Positions 34,239-43,085 of a stretch of 64,000 nt of DNA are shown here, piece by piece. The notes under the pieces are model-generated. The model searched no databases and had not been told where the DNA came from. It was given only the letters and a program-made list of their open reading frames with translations. Positions within the stretch are counted from its first letter, which is position 1; the number at the start of each line of letters is the position of its first letter. Source of the DNA: JBDHTQ01 sp039808765 (GTDB taxonomy: Bacteria > Pseudomonadota > Alphaproteobacteria > UBA2400); assembly GCA_039808765.1 (NCBI GenBank), contig JBDHTQ010000002.1, forward strand, positions 227,451-291,450, in the 5' to 3' direction. The translations under genes and the position numbers were made by a program.

Positions 34239-35017
34239 GGTCCAGACTCATTAAATCCACCATATAGTGGTTGCGGCCAGGAATACGGACGCAAGGAAGT
34301 TTCTGGCCAGCCTGTCGTATCTTGTGAAGATACGCCGGAAGTCCTTGAGTCTGCCAAAGGAGTTTTCGATGAGGTGGCGCTCTTTGTACGCAGACTTATT
34401 GAAGGAGAACGGCTGTTTTCTGTTGCTGCGATTTGGGATGACTGGCTTCGTGCCGCGCGCTTTGAGGCTTTCACGCAGCTCTGCACTGTCATACGCCTTG
34501 TCACCAAGGAGTTTCTTTGCCGCTTTCGTGCGGCGGATCAGGCGCTCTGCGACGGGACAATCGTGCGCTTCTCCGCCTGTCAGCAGGATGGAGAGAAGAC
34601 GGCCTTTAGCATCTGCAATTGCGTGTATCTTCGTATTGCGTCCGCCTCGCGAACGTCCAACGGCTTGCTTCTGCGCCCCCCCTTTCCGCCCGATGCCGAG
34701 CGGTGCGCCTTGACGTGCGTGGAGTCGATCATCTGCGTGTGCGTTGATCGTCCGCGCTGTGCAAGCGCAAGGAACATTTTCTCCCATATGCCACGCTTTG
34801 CCCAACGAACAGATCGGTTATAAACAGTCGTATGCGGAACGCGTACTCCGGCGGGCAATCGCACCAACGACAACCGCTTTTCAGGACGTGAATAATGCCA
34901 CTGATGATCGCCTGTCGTCCTCTCTCTCTCTCTCTCCTTGCCGCGCACGTCCGTCGGCAGGTGCGGCTCCATCTTTTTCCACTGATCGTCAGTCAGCCAG
35001 AACAGGTTCTTTCTCAT
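34239..35017 (-). pseudogene. IS5-family transposase, broken by frameshifts
   Basis: Reading from 35017 on the minus strand, three frames together give a DDE transposase: MRKNLFWLTDDQWKKMEPHL, then IISGIIHVLKSGCRWCDCPP in another frame, PHTTVYNRSVRWAKRGIW and MIDSTHVKAHRSASGGKGG back in the first frame, then AQKQAVGRSRGGRNTKIH to KERHLIENSFGRLKDFRR in a third. The breaks lie at a CT/GA dinucleotide tract near 34920, near 34845 and at a G6 run near 34680. The last could be a programmed frameshift site as in some IS5 subgroups; the other two are damage. The 34239 end has GGTCCAGACTCATTAA; I find no matching inverted end past 35017. Confidence 0.85.
34920..34936. repeat. CT/GA dinucleotide tract inside the transposase
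   Basis: Eight to nine CT units in a row. On the transposase strand they encode an Arg-Glu run where related enzymes have an Asp/Val-containing stretch, and the frame shifts here. Slippage in this tract probably inactivated the gene. Confidence 0.85.
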
Positions 35018-35283
35018 GCATTGTCCCCGTAAAAATTCTTCAGCCAGAACTTTTTCGCAAAGCGCAGGGACAGCGTTGAAAGCATGAAGCCCGCCGTCGG
35101 CACAAGCGCCGACAGGTACGGCTTCTCCACGCCGATGACATACATCAGCAGAATCATCATCAAATAGGTCAAAAAAGAAACGGCGAAAACCCGAAATCGG
35201 CTGGTCTCCCATGCCTTGTCCGCTTCAACACGGGCGTTCCGGCTCTTGATCTTCTCGATTTCATCCTGTAATTCCCCTGACAT
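35014..35283 (-). CDS. Small two-helix membrane protein
   Basis: The ATG at 35283 is preceded by AAGGGGG. The 89-residue protein starts with a charged helix (DEIEKIKSRNARVEADKAWETS), followed by two transmembrane segments (about 33-50 and 56-75) and a basic end. This layout is that of a widespread small membrane protein of unknown function. Its stop overlaps the transposase start (ATGA), so the IS abuts it directly. A 60-base sample (35041-35100) is 58% GC against 43% for 35341-35400, so it and the IS look foreign. Confidence 0.7.
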   Translation of the reverse strand: MSGELQDEIEKIKSRNARVEADKAWETSRFRVFAVSFLTYLMMILLMYVIGVEKPYLSALVPTAGFMLSTLSLRFAKKFWLKNFYGDNA

Positions 35284-35517
35284 TCGCGCCCCCTTTCGAT
35301 GCACGATTCAGAGAATCACTATCCATTTATAATATCAAGAGTTTTATTGAGTTTTGACCCTAGCAGGGAAGAGCAGGCTTCTGCACCATATTTTTTGCTG
35401 CAAGGTGAGCATAAATTGGTGTTTTTTTCTGTTATCACAACAGAATTATACTCTTGTATTCTTCTTAACCTTATCCCTGCTTTGTGATCGTTTAATTTCA
35501 TTGAATTTTTTGCAGAG

Positions 35518-35964
35518 ATGTTGATAGTATGCGTAATGGATACGCCAGCACTACATCTTCTCGATTCAATCCTCGGTGACGAGTTTTCTTTATCTTGGCA
35601 TAAAGATGAGCGCCGAAGCCTTGGTGTGCCGGATGACTGTAACGATGAATCACTTTTGTGTCTGACGTTAAAGCGCAAAGGTGTGTTGTTTCAGCCGATG
35701 GCCTTTATCATTGATGATCATCAGCGTAAAAATGTGGTCAAGGCGATGGGTGATTTTTTGACTCAGGCGTTTCACCCGCTCTATAAGAGAGAAGAAGCGA
35801 TTGGCCTGATTGATTATTTGCCGCCGATTGATGATTATGGGATGGCAATTGGTGCGGCCAGACGTTGGATTATTGATAAAAACAATTATCAGCAAATCTT
35901 GCCGCATGTTCAGTGGTACATGGATACGCTCTTTTTCAATGCGGAAGAGCAAAGCCACTCTTAA
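35518..35964 (+). CDS. Hypothetical protein
   Basis: A 148-residue cytoplasmic protein; start uncertain between ATG 35518 and ATG 35536 (MDTPALHLL). It has a charged middle and aromatic-rich C-terminal half (GLIDYLPPIDDYGMAIGAARRWI). No family recognised. It is convergent with holC, the stops being only 4 bp apart. Confidence 0.6.
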   Translation: MLIVCVMDTPALHLLDSILGDEFSLSWHKDERRSLGVPDDCNDESLLCLTLKRKGVLFQPMAFIIDDHQRKNVVKAMGDFLTQAFHPLYKREEAIGLIDYLPPIDDYGMAIGAARRWIIDKNNYQQILPHVQWYMDTLFFNAEEQSHS

Positions 35965-35968
35965 AGAC

Positions 35969-36430
35969 TCATCCGTCTGAGCTTTTTAATTCCCACCCGG
36001 AATCAGTTTGCTGCCAATAGGTCAGCTTGCAGGAGTTCGTGTTTTTTAATTCTTTCCAATACGTGCGGGCGCCTTGGACCGATAATGGATCAAGACCATC
36101 AAAGATGATGCAGATCAGCTCAAATGAATGCGGGTTTTTGGCAACCATTCCATCCATCAAAAACAAAACATTCGCATCATTTTCATAAACCTCATCCGTA
36201 CAAAGCCAGACTGGATGATGTGGGGCATCGCCATCTTTTTTGGTTCCATGAGCGAGAAATGAACCAGGATCGTATGTCCACAAATGCTGATTAAGATGCT
36301 CAACACGCTCATCACTATCTGTAACAACAACGGCTCTCCAGCCTTTATCAAGTGTGCGTTGCAATAGTTGAGGAAGAGCATTTTCCAGACTGGTTTGAGT
36401 CAAATGATAAAAGCGATATTCATTAGCCAT
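35969..36430 (-). CDS. holC: DNA polymerase III subunit chi
   Basis: HolC links the clamp loader to single-strand binding protein. The 153-residue protein has the family signature: FYHLTQTSLENALPQLLQRTLDKGWRAVVV at the start, the SSB-proximal HLWTYDPGSFLAHGTKKDGD, HPVWLCTD, and the LIxIFDG near residue 110. In most alphaproteobacteria holC follows pepA; here the sequence upstream is a decayed reading frame. Confidence 0.92.
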   Translation of the reverse strand: MANEYRFYHLTQTSLENALPQLLQRTLDKGWRAVVVTDSDERVEHLNQHLWTYDPGSFLAHGTKKDGDAPHHPVWLCTDEVYENDANVLFLMDGMVAKNPHSFELICIIFDGLDPLSVQGARTYWKELKNTNSCKLTYWQQTDSGWELKSSDG

Positions 36431-36787
36431 TTTTGATCAAGCCTACTACTTCCCGCGCGATCTGTTTTTCTTTTTTATCATGGTCTATAGAGATGATGCC
36501 TCGCCTCTCAGCTATTTCTTGCCAGATAATCCACTTTTAATCAGTCAAAAATAATCTTCATGATCTTCCTATCATTAATTCCTGTTAAATACAACGTGCG
36601 CTCGATCCTGTTAAGAATATTCGCCTTGGCTCTCTTTATCTGGGGCAGAACGATTTCGATAATAAACTTCTTTCTTCTTTTTGATCGCCACGTCTAAAAG
36701 TTTTACCGTATTTTTCAATCATGTCTTTTAGCCAGCCTTAAAGCTTTGGAATCACGCGCCTGTAATGGCTGTGCTAAAAATTACAAC
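36423..36787 (-). pseudogene. Gap before holC with a probable gene remnant
   Basis: About 360 bases without an intact gene. On the minus strand an open frame of 37 codons (36536 to 36423) encodes the protein-like WQEIAERRGIISIDHDKKEK and ends in TAA inside the holC start, a coupling typical of real gene pairs. Further upstream, short coding-like pieces with stops continue in varying frames. I read it as the eroded 3' part of a lost gene, family unknown. Confidence 0.35.
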
Positions 36788-37894
36788 TCAAACTTTTTGC
36801 AATGGTGTGCGCCGCGCCGAGATAGGGATGTGACGATCAATCCAATCTTTCACTTGTTTCAATGAAGGGTGGGTCAATTGAGATTCAACCACCGCCCAGA
36901 TACTGGGTAAATATGCGAGAAATCCTTCTCGCCCTTGTTGGGTATAACGGGCGCAAATTCCTGCCCACTCAATTTGCCTGATCGCACAAAAAACTGTCTC
37001 ACCCAATAAAAGTTGTTCGTGCGTTAGTGTAGGAAATTTTGCCAGAAGTGTCATGCGTGCAGACTCTTGTGCTTCAGTCGGGATTGCAAAGCGATTGTCA
37101 TGCAAAACCGACGCAAAATCATAAAGCATCGGACCTTTTCCTGCCAATTCATAATCAATAACTCCCACGTTCATGGGGGATGATCTTTCATCAAGATAAA
37201 AAAGATTAGAGATGGCAAAGTCGCGAAGAATAAAGCTTTGCGGCGTATTAAACGCTTGCTCAATCAGAGGTTTCCAGAGCGCTTTAAATTCTTCTTTCTC
37301 GCTTGCATTTGGCGCTTTTCCGCAGATAAACGGGCAATAAATTTCTGGAATAATGCTGAGTTGTGAGATAAACGTTTCAACTGAATATGTGCGCACATCG
37401 TTTGTGAACAAAGGCTGATCATGAATTCGATTGTGCAACGTGGCTAATACATCTACGGCCATTGATAAAAGAGAGGTGGCGGAAAAACCTTTTTCTAAAA
37501 GGCGAATGTATTCTCTTTCACCAAAATCTTCGACCAACGCTAAATCTCTTTCAGCGGTCTGAGCGATAATTTCAGGTGCACTTAAGCCCCAATCACGCAA
37601 GATTTTTGTGGTTGAACAAAAATTGTTCAGTGTCGGCAGAATGGTTTGTTGTTGATTGTGAGCAGAATCGTTTTTTATACTGTTGGTGGGTGTAGGCATA
37701 AATCCGATATCCATAAGAATAGCGAACATGCCATTTGCATCGCGTAACCTTGTGTAGCAACGGGTTGAAGCTCCTCCTTTTACAGCGGTGCGTTCTGCCT
37801 CACCCCAGCCAATTGTGGAGAGGAATTGGTTGATCCTGTCGTCGCGCTCTGAAGCCTGTGTTGCTGTCTCTCTCACGGATAGAACATTGTTCAT
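36788..37894 (-). CDS. amgK: Aminoglycoside-phosphotransferase-fold sugar kinase, AmgK-like
   Basis: The 368-residue protein has the APH fold: GGASTRCYTRLRD (nucleotide loop), LALVEDFGEREYIRLL hinge region, the catalytic loop FILRDFAISNLFYLDER and the metal-binding VGVIDYELAGKGPMLYDFASVL. The kinase gene paired with tsaE in alphaproteobacteria and Pseudomonas is AmgK, an N-acetylmuramate/N-acetylglucosamine kinase of peptidoglycan recycling, with the same context here (ATGA overlap with tsaE). The usual His of HRD is Leu, which is common in the alphaproteobacterial branch, and DFQ is DYE. murU, the usual partner, is not in the window. Confidence 0.78.
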   Translation of the reverse strand: MNNVLSVRETATQASERDDRINQFLSTIGWGEAERTAVKGGASTRCYTRLRDANGMFAILMDIGFMPTPTNSIKNDSAHNQQQTILPTLNNFCSTTKILRDWGLSAPEIIAQTAERDLALVEDFGEREYIRLLEKGFSATSLLSMAVDVLATLHNRIHDQPLFTNDVRTYSVETFISQLSIIPEIYCPFICGKAPNASEKEEFKALWKPLIEQAFNTPQSFILRDFAISNLFYLDERSSPMNVGVIDYELAGKGPMLYDFASVLHDNRFAIPTEAQESARMTLLAKFPTLTHEQLLLGETVFCAIRQIEWAGICARYTQQGREGFLAYLPSIWAVVESQLTHPSLKQVKDWIDRHIPISARRTPLQKV

Positions 37895-38361
37895 TCTGAC
37901 TCCATTAAAACAGGGGTCAGCTTGGTAATTTCCTCTGGCCCTGTTATTTCAACCAAACGCTGGTCGGGGTTTGCTCCATATTTTAAATAGATATCGATAT
38001 GCTGTTGGGGTAGAAGGCTTCCCAATCGCTCTGGCCACTCCACCAGAATGATGTGCCGACGAGCATCTTCCCAACCCAATTCATAAACTTCTTCCGGGTT
38101 TGAAAGACGGTAGAGATCAAAATGGAGAATCGGGCATTCTGGTCCCTGATATTCCTGCACCAGCGTAAATGTTGGGCTTGGTACTTCAACTTCATTAGGG
38201 TTTAAAGCTTGAATGAGTGCACGCGCAAGTGTGGTTTTTCCTGCGCCTAAATCACCTCGCAGGGCAACAACATGACCTGCATGCAGAAGACGTGAGAGTG
38301 CTTGTGCGAGTAACTTTGTTTCGTGCTCATTCTTGATGTTCAATTTGATCGTTTCGGGCAT
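37891..38361 (-). CDS. tsaE: tRNA threonylcarbamoyladenosine biosynthesis ATPase TsaE
   Basis: TsaE is the ATPase that works with TsaB and TsaD to make t6A37 of tRNAs. The 156-residue protein has the Walker A motif GDLGAGKTTLARAL (residues 36-49), SPTFTLVQEYQ, the Walker B-like ILHFDLYRLSNPEEVYELGWED and ILVEWPERLG. All are standard. It is the upstream gene of the pair with the kinase. Confidence 0.95.
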   Translation of the reverse strand: MPETIKLNIKNEHETKLLAQALSRLLHAGHVVALRGDLGAGKTTLARALIQALNPNEVEVPSPTFTLVQEYQGPECPILHFDLYRLSNPEEVYELGWEDARRHIILVEWPERLGSLLPQQHIDIYLKYGANPDQRLVEITGPEEITKLTPVLMESE

Positions 38362-38590
38362 AGGCGTATCCTGCTATCAAACCGTTTTATGGGCAAGTAT
38401 TTTAACGATTAGTCGCGTGTTAAAAGCTGCTGCGGGAAAATGTTAATAATTGATGATAAAATTTATTTGAGCGTTTTAAATAGCTTCACTGATATAGAAC
38501 TAAAATCTTCACGAATTAGTAAGTATTTTCGTTGATTGTTAGTGGTATGAACGCGAACGGAGTCGCGACTTATTATCGGGAAGAAATATT

Positions 38591-38887
38591 GTGAACATCG
38601 ACATTATTGCCAGTGACCTTGTAGCCCCCTGTATCGCACATGATGCACCCTTTCCCTGTGAGCCGATGTGGGTGCGTTATGAAACCGGTGCCAAGCGCTT
38701 GTGTATTGTTTTTGAGGATGGTGATGCACGCCCCATTCAAACTGCGGTAAATGATGAGATTGCCAAACGTTTAAGGTTTAGTCGCAAGATTATGGTGGTG
38801 CAGCTGCGCGATGGTCGACCCATTGAAGGGTTTGAGTGTCGCCTAAGAACTTACGATGAGGTGGGGAATGAGCTCGCGACTGCCTAA
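38591..38887 (+). CDS. Hypothetical protein
   Basis: A 98-residue protein starting at GTG 38591 after GGGAAG. It has alternating beta-type segments (RLCIVFEDGDARPIQ, KIMVVQLRDGRPIEGFE). No family recognised, and no start ATG near. The ~200 bases before it hold no gene. Confidence 0.5.
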   Translation: MNIDIIASDLVAPCIAHDAPFPCEPMWVRYETGAKRLCIVFEDGDARPIQTAVNDEIAKRLRFSRKIMVVQLRDGRPIEGFECRLRTYDEVGNELATA

Positions 38888-39109
38888 CGATTTTCTTCAA
38901 GATTATTGTGCGGTGCTCGTAAGTGGCAGTGTTATGACACAGCCACTTGAAGGTGTTGGTACAGGGTTTATGGGGGCTCGTGCTGATTTCAATCTGGTAA
39001 GTGAGTCTGACCACCCTTCTACTGTTGTGAGTTTGGTGAGACGATCACCAAAAGGCCATCAGCTCTCCTGATTCTTCGTTTCTATTGTGAATAATGAGTG
39101 TGATGCATT

Positions 39110-41086
39110 TCATTCGCATTGTGATTTTTCTTTTAAGCACTTTTTCTCCTGCTGACCGACAAGAACATTTTGGAGTTCAAGACGTGCCGATCCACGGGGT
39201 GATAATACCGCATGATAAACTTCTGCATTGGCCAAAATTTGTTGAACGTAAAAACGCGTTTCGTTAAACGGATAGCTCTCGAGAATATCGATTGATACCC
39301 AGTGAAACGGTTCATTAGCACGATACCCTTTAAGACGATTGATTATGAGGGGGGATGAAGAATACAAATCACCAAAACGATCAATCCACTGGCTGATTCT
39401 TGCCGGTCCGGCATTATAACCAATTGCCGCATAGATAAGCGAGTTTTCATTTTTCTCTAGCAGTTCGCTCAGTAAATAACTCCCGATTTTGACATTGGTC
39501 AGAGGATTGTTGATGAGCTGGGTAGGCGTGATTTTTATACCCATTTTTTTGGCTGTGCGTTGAGCGGTTTCTGGCATCAGTTGCATCAACCCCAAGGCAC
39601 CTGCGGGGCTTTGAGCGTCGGTATCGAAACTACTTTCTTGACGCACAAAGGCATGAATAATCGGCATGTCCGGTTGTTGGGGAATGTTTCCAGCGAGTTT
39701 TGGATAGCCTTCTCGTCCAACGACAAAGCCTAATCTTCCGCTAATTTTTGATGCCCAAACAGCAAGGTCGCGTCGATGAAGTTTTTCTGCAAGTTGCGTC
39801 GCAAGTGCCGCTTGTGTTTGTGTTTTAACGGTTTCAAGCATGGCATTGAAGAAAAGCTTAACCTTTTTCTCGTCTTTTTCACGATCAGCTTCCACGACGG
39901 CTTGAACGAGGGGGAGGTTAGCAAAATATTTTTGATCTTGAAGCGATGGGGGGGCAATATAAGGCACAGAAATATTGACTGTTCCATAACGCTCAATCGC
40001 CGCTAATTGCCCATAAAAAGACGTTCCATAACTAGCCCCCGCTTGATAAAACTTCATGGCTTCTTCTTGCCGGTTAAGCGCTTGTAAGGTGCGTCCCATC
40101 CAATAAAGGTAGCGTGCTTTGCTTATCACCGCATTGGCCGTAAGGCGCATGTTGGTAAAGTGACCAAGAGCGCGAGAGGGATTATTGATAAAACGTAAGG
40201 CGATCCAGCCGGCTAGCCATTCTGCTTCGTTGTATTGCGTTGAATCATCGTTACTTGAAAAACCATGTTGAGCGGCAAGAGCATAGCCTAGGTCGGGTTG
40301 ATTGTTTTCAATTGCCCAGCGCGCCAAATCTTCACGCTGACGCCACCAGTCTTTAGCAACACCAGTGCTAACATTTGCGTAGTTGTATAAAAGGTTTGCG
40401 GCCTCTTGTTTGCGATCATTTCGGTTTAACCAGCGCACACGATCAAGCACAAGTCCCGGTTCTGTCATAAATGAAACTGGTACATTCTGCAGGGTATTTT
40501 CTGCAGTTTGAGCATTTTGTCGGAGTGCTGATCGGGCTGACAGAAGTGCGAGTTGATGAGGGGTTAAATATGAAAAAAGATCTTTTGCTAGTGCAAGGTT
40601 GTCTTCCCATATGAGTTGACTGGCGCGTTCAAAAATTTCCTGTTGGCTGATGCTATTGCTTAATGTTTCAAGAAAAAGATGCTGATCATCAAGCGTTCTT
40701 AGCTTTTCTTTCCATGCAGTGCGAATAATCTGACGTTGCAAAGTGCGTTCGTGATCATCTTGCAAAGTAGTCAAATAATTGATCAAGCCGTTCGTTGTTT
40801 CAGGAGGGTTAACAGTAAAATAGGCTTTCGTTAGCGTTGATTCCGGTGTTGAGCGTTCTTCGGCAGCTTTACGGAGTTGGCTCATTTTCGGCCAATCGGG
40901 ATGGGCAAGAATGAATCGGGCATAGTCGTCAAAAACGGCAGGGGAATTTGGATCCGTTAAAAAATCCCATTGGGCAAGCTGCAACTGAGCCTCATAAGCA
41001 TGAGACGTAGAGGTCATCGCCATGATGAAAAGCATGATCGAAAAAATTAATTTGGTTATTAATGTCATTAAGCGAGAAACGTTCAT
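39110..41086 (-). CDS. slt: Soluble lytic murein transglycosylase
   Basis: Slt cleaves peptidoglycan between MurNAc and GlcNAc, making 1,6-anhydro ends. The ATG at 41086 has AAAGG upstream and begins a signal peptide ending TSTSHA (residue ~30); 658 residues. A long helical superhelix with TPR-like pairs precedes the SLT domain, whose catalytic Glu is in AFVRQESSFDTDAQSPAGA, followed by LGLMQLMPETAQ and IYAAIGYNAGPARISQW. The Slt70-type order is clear. It ends 82 residues after the SLT core. Divergent from smpB. Confidence 0.93.
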   Translation of the reverse strand: MNVSRLMTLITKLIFSIMLFIMAMTSTSHAYEAQLQLAQWDFLTDPNSPAVFDDYARFILAHPDWPKMSQLRKAAEERSTPESTLTKAYFTVNPPETTNGLINYLTTLQDDHERTLQRQIIRTAWKEKLRTLDDQHLFLETLSNSISQQEIFERASQLIWEDNLALAKDLFSYLTPHQLALLSARSALRQNAQTAENTLQNVPVSFMTEPGLVLDRVRWLNRNDRKQEAANLLYNYANVSTGVAKDWWRQREDLARWAIENNQPDLGYALAAQHGFSSNDDSTQYNEAEWLAGWIALRFINNPSRALGHFTNMRLTANAVISKARYLYWMGRTLQALNRQEEAMKFYQAGASYGTSFYGQLAAIERYGTVNISVPYIAPPSLQDQKYFANLPLVQAVVEADREKDEKKVKLFFNAMLETVKTQTQAALATQLAEKLHRRDLAVWASKISGRLGFVVGREGYPKLAGNIPQQPDMPIIHAFVRQESSFDTDAQSPAGALGLMQLMPETAQRTAKKMGIKITPTQLINNPLTNVKIGSYLLSELLEKNENSLIYAAIGYNAGPARISQWIDRFGDLYSSSPLIINRLKGYRANEPFHWVSIDILESYPFNETRFYVQQILANAEVYHAVLSPRGSARLELQNVLVGQQEKKCLKEKSQCE

Positions 41087-41237
41087 TAGGGGCCTTTGGT
41101 TAAAAGAGTGGTCAACAGCCTGAAAAAAAGGCATAATGCGGTTCTACATTTGTCATAAACCGAATGCTCGTTCATGAAAAGCCCTAGAGTGAATGTGCCA
41201 GTGTTAAAAGCCAGGTTAGCGTAAGAGTGAAAATAAA

Positions 41238-41729
41238 ATGTCCAATGCCTCAAAAAACCATGATCCCGATCGCTATAAACTGGCCGCGCAAAATCGCAAG
41301 GCGCGCCACGATTTTGCGATTATTGAATCGATTGAGGTCGGAATTGTTTTGACAGGACCAGAGGTTAAGTCACTGCGCATGGGACGCGCGCAAATTGCAG
41401 AGGCCTATGCCACAGATCGACACAGTGATATCTGGCTTTTTAACGCGCATATTCCAGAATATGCGCAAGCCTTGAAAGATAAGCCGCAGGAACCCCGCCG
41501 CCCGCGTAAGTTACTGCTGCATCGAAAACAGATCAATAAACTGATTGGGCAGATCACGCGCGATGGTATGACACTTGTGCCCTTGGATATTCATTTCAAC
41601 GAACGGGGCATTGCAAAAGTTACGCTAGGGCTGGCTAAAGGGAAGAACAAATCCGATAAACGTGAAGCCATTAAAGAACGGGAATGGAATCGCGAAAAAT
41701 CACGGCTTTTGAAGTCCAATAATGCCTGA
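41238..41729 (+). CDS. smpB: SsrA-binding protein SmpB
   Basis: SmpB binds tmRNA and brings it to stalled ribosomes. The 163-residue protein has NRKARHDFAIIESIEVGIVLTGPEVKSLR at the start, WLFNAHIPEYAQ, the central LLLHRKQINKLIG and the basic tail KGKNKSDKREAIKEREWNREK, all typical. The tmRNA gene itself is not in the window. Confidence 0.96.
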   Translation: MSNASKNHDPDRYKLAAQNRKARHDFAIIESIEVGIVLTGPEVKSLRMGRAQIAEAYATDRHSDIWLFNAHIPEYAQALKDKPQEPRRPRKLLLHRKQINKLIGQITRDGMTLVPLDIHFNERGIAKVTLGLAKGKNKSDKREAIKEREWNREKSRLLKSNNA

Positions 41730-41834
41730 ATTTTGACTGTGTCGCGTTAAGGTTAATTTTTTTAACTTTTACTTGCAGTTTTTTTGTCACACGGATAGTA
41801 TAAGGGAAATTGGCTCTTTTTCTGGGAAATGATT

Positions 41835-42236
41835 ATGGCACGTGTAACCGTCGAAGATTGCGTTCAGCTTGTACCAAACCGTTTTGAACTGGTGATGATG
41901 GCCGCTCAGCGCGCCCGTGAAATTCATGGTGGTTCCGAAATGAAGGTTGATCGTGATAACGATGTCAATACCGTTGTCGCGCTACGTGAGATTGCTGAGC
42001 AGCATGTTTCTCTTGACGCATTGCGCGAGCAGTTGATTCAGGGCCACCAGCGTCCGCCAGAAATGGATGTTGCTGAAGATGAGATTATTGAGCTGATGGC
42101 TGGTGAAGCGGGCTATCAAGGTGAATTGATTCCTGAAAGTGAAGCTTTTGCTCAGGGCATGTCTATGGATGATGATGAGGACGATGACATTGCAAGTGAT
42201 GATGCCTTGATTGGTGACGATTTAGACGAAGAGTAG
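41835..42236 (+). CDS. rpoZ: RNA polymerase omega subunit
   Basis: Omega stabilises the beta-prime subunit of RNA polymerase. The family start MARVTVEDCVQLVPNRFELV fixes the ATG at 41835 rather than 41829. Conserved VMMAAQRAREIHGG and TVVALREIAEQ follow. At 133 residues it is of usual alphaproteobacterial length, with an acidic C-terminus (DDDEDDDIASDD). Together with rel it forms the common rpoZ-rel pair; an orphan sits between them here. Confidence 0.95.
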   Translation: MARVTVEDCVQLVPNRFELVMMAAQRAREIHGGSEMKVDRDNDVNTVVALREIAEQHVSLDALREQLIQGHQRPPEMDVAEDEIIELMAGEAGYQGELIPESEAFAQGMSMDDDEDDDIASDDALIGDDLDEE

Positions 42237-42239
42237 GGG

Positions 42240-42259
42240 CAGGGGCGACCACGCCCCTG
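42240..42259 (+). terminator. Terminator-like hairpin after rpoZ
   Basis: CAGGGGCG (42240-42247) pairs perfectly with CGCCCCTG (42252-42259) around ACCA, starting 4 bp after the stop. The T-run downstream is weak (ATTCCTT), so efficiency is uncertain. Confidence 0.6.
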
Positions 42260-42364
42260 ATTCCTTAAAAGAAGTAGTGAACGTTTTTTATATCTAAAAT
42301 TTGAATTTTTAATGTTCATGTCGTGTGAACACGCGTGGATATTTTCAAAAAAACGGAGGGTATA

Positions 42365-43009
42365 ATGAGTATTTTACCAATGACATTAAGTGAAATTAAA
42401 AAGGTTTTTGATGGAGCCGTGCAACGATGCGCTTTTGTTGTTTTAACAGGGCGATTACCCCGTCATAATGATCAAGCGGACAGGGACGTTATGAGATCTC
42501 TTGGTTTACATGATGGTGGTGTTGATCCTCAATCTTATAGAAGATTGAATTATACAGGCAGGGTTGCTGCCTTAAGGCAGGGTATGAGCGCGGCTGTAGA
42601 AAGATGTGTCGAGGGGTATTTAGAACAAGAACCGCGATCAAAAAATAAGCCAACAGACGAAATGCTCGCACGACAAAGGGAATTGAGGCGCGTCTTGAAT
42701 AATCTTGATCCTCGCACCCCTTTTAACGCAAAAGTGATTGAAGATGAGCTTGTAAAAAGGGTTAGTACAAACAGCCCTGCCGCTACAGTCAACGTACGGC
42801 CATCGCCCGCTGTACATCCGGCAAGACCGTTTGAGGTGATTGTCAGTCATCCGAATGCGTGCCGCGGCCCTGCCGCTGCTGCCTCCTCTGGCTCTGGCGC
42901 GACTGTCCATGACTATCACCCCGGATTAGGGCAGGCCTCTGGCTCAAACACTCCCAAAGCAGGCCATCTCGCACCTGTAGTGCCCTTTCCAATAAATGGG
43001 ATTAAATAG
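42365..43009 (+). CDS. Hypothetical protein
   Basis: About 214 residues; GGAGGG before ATG 42365 decides the start over the in-frame ATG at 42335. The N-terminal 140 residues are helical and basic (DEMLARQRELRRVLNNLD); the C-terminal 70 are Pro/Ala/Ser/Gly-rich and likely disordered. No family recognised. It is inserted between rpoZ and rel, which are usually neighbours, so it may be an acquired gene. Confidence 0.55.
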   Translation: MSILPMTLSEIKKVFDGAVQRCAFVVLTGRLPRHNDQADRDVMRSLGLHDGGVDPQSYRRLNYTGRVAALRQGMSAAVERCVEGYLEQEPRSKNKPTDEMLARQRELRRVLNNLDPRTPFNAKVIEDELVKRVSTNSPAATVNVRPSPAVHPARPFEVIVSHPNACRGPAAAASSGSGATVHDYHPGLGQASGSNTPKAGHLAPVVPFPINGIK

Positions 43010-43085
43010 CGGTAAAAATACGATGAGGGTAAAGGATATAAAAATTTCGGAGAGTTGTTAGGATGAGTGTGGTATAACTTCTCTT

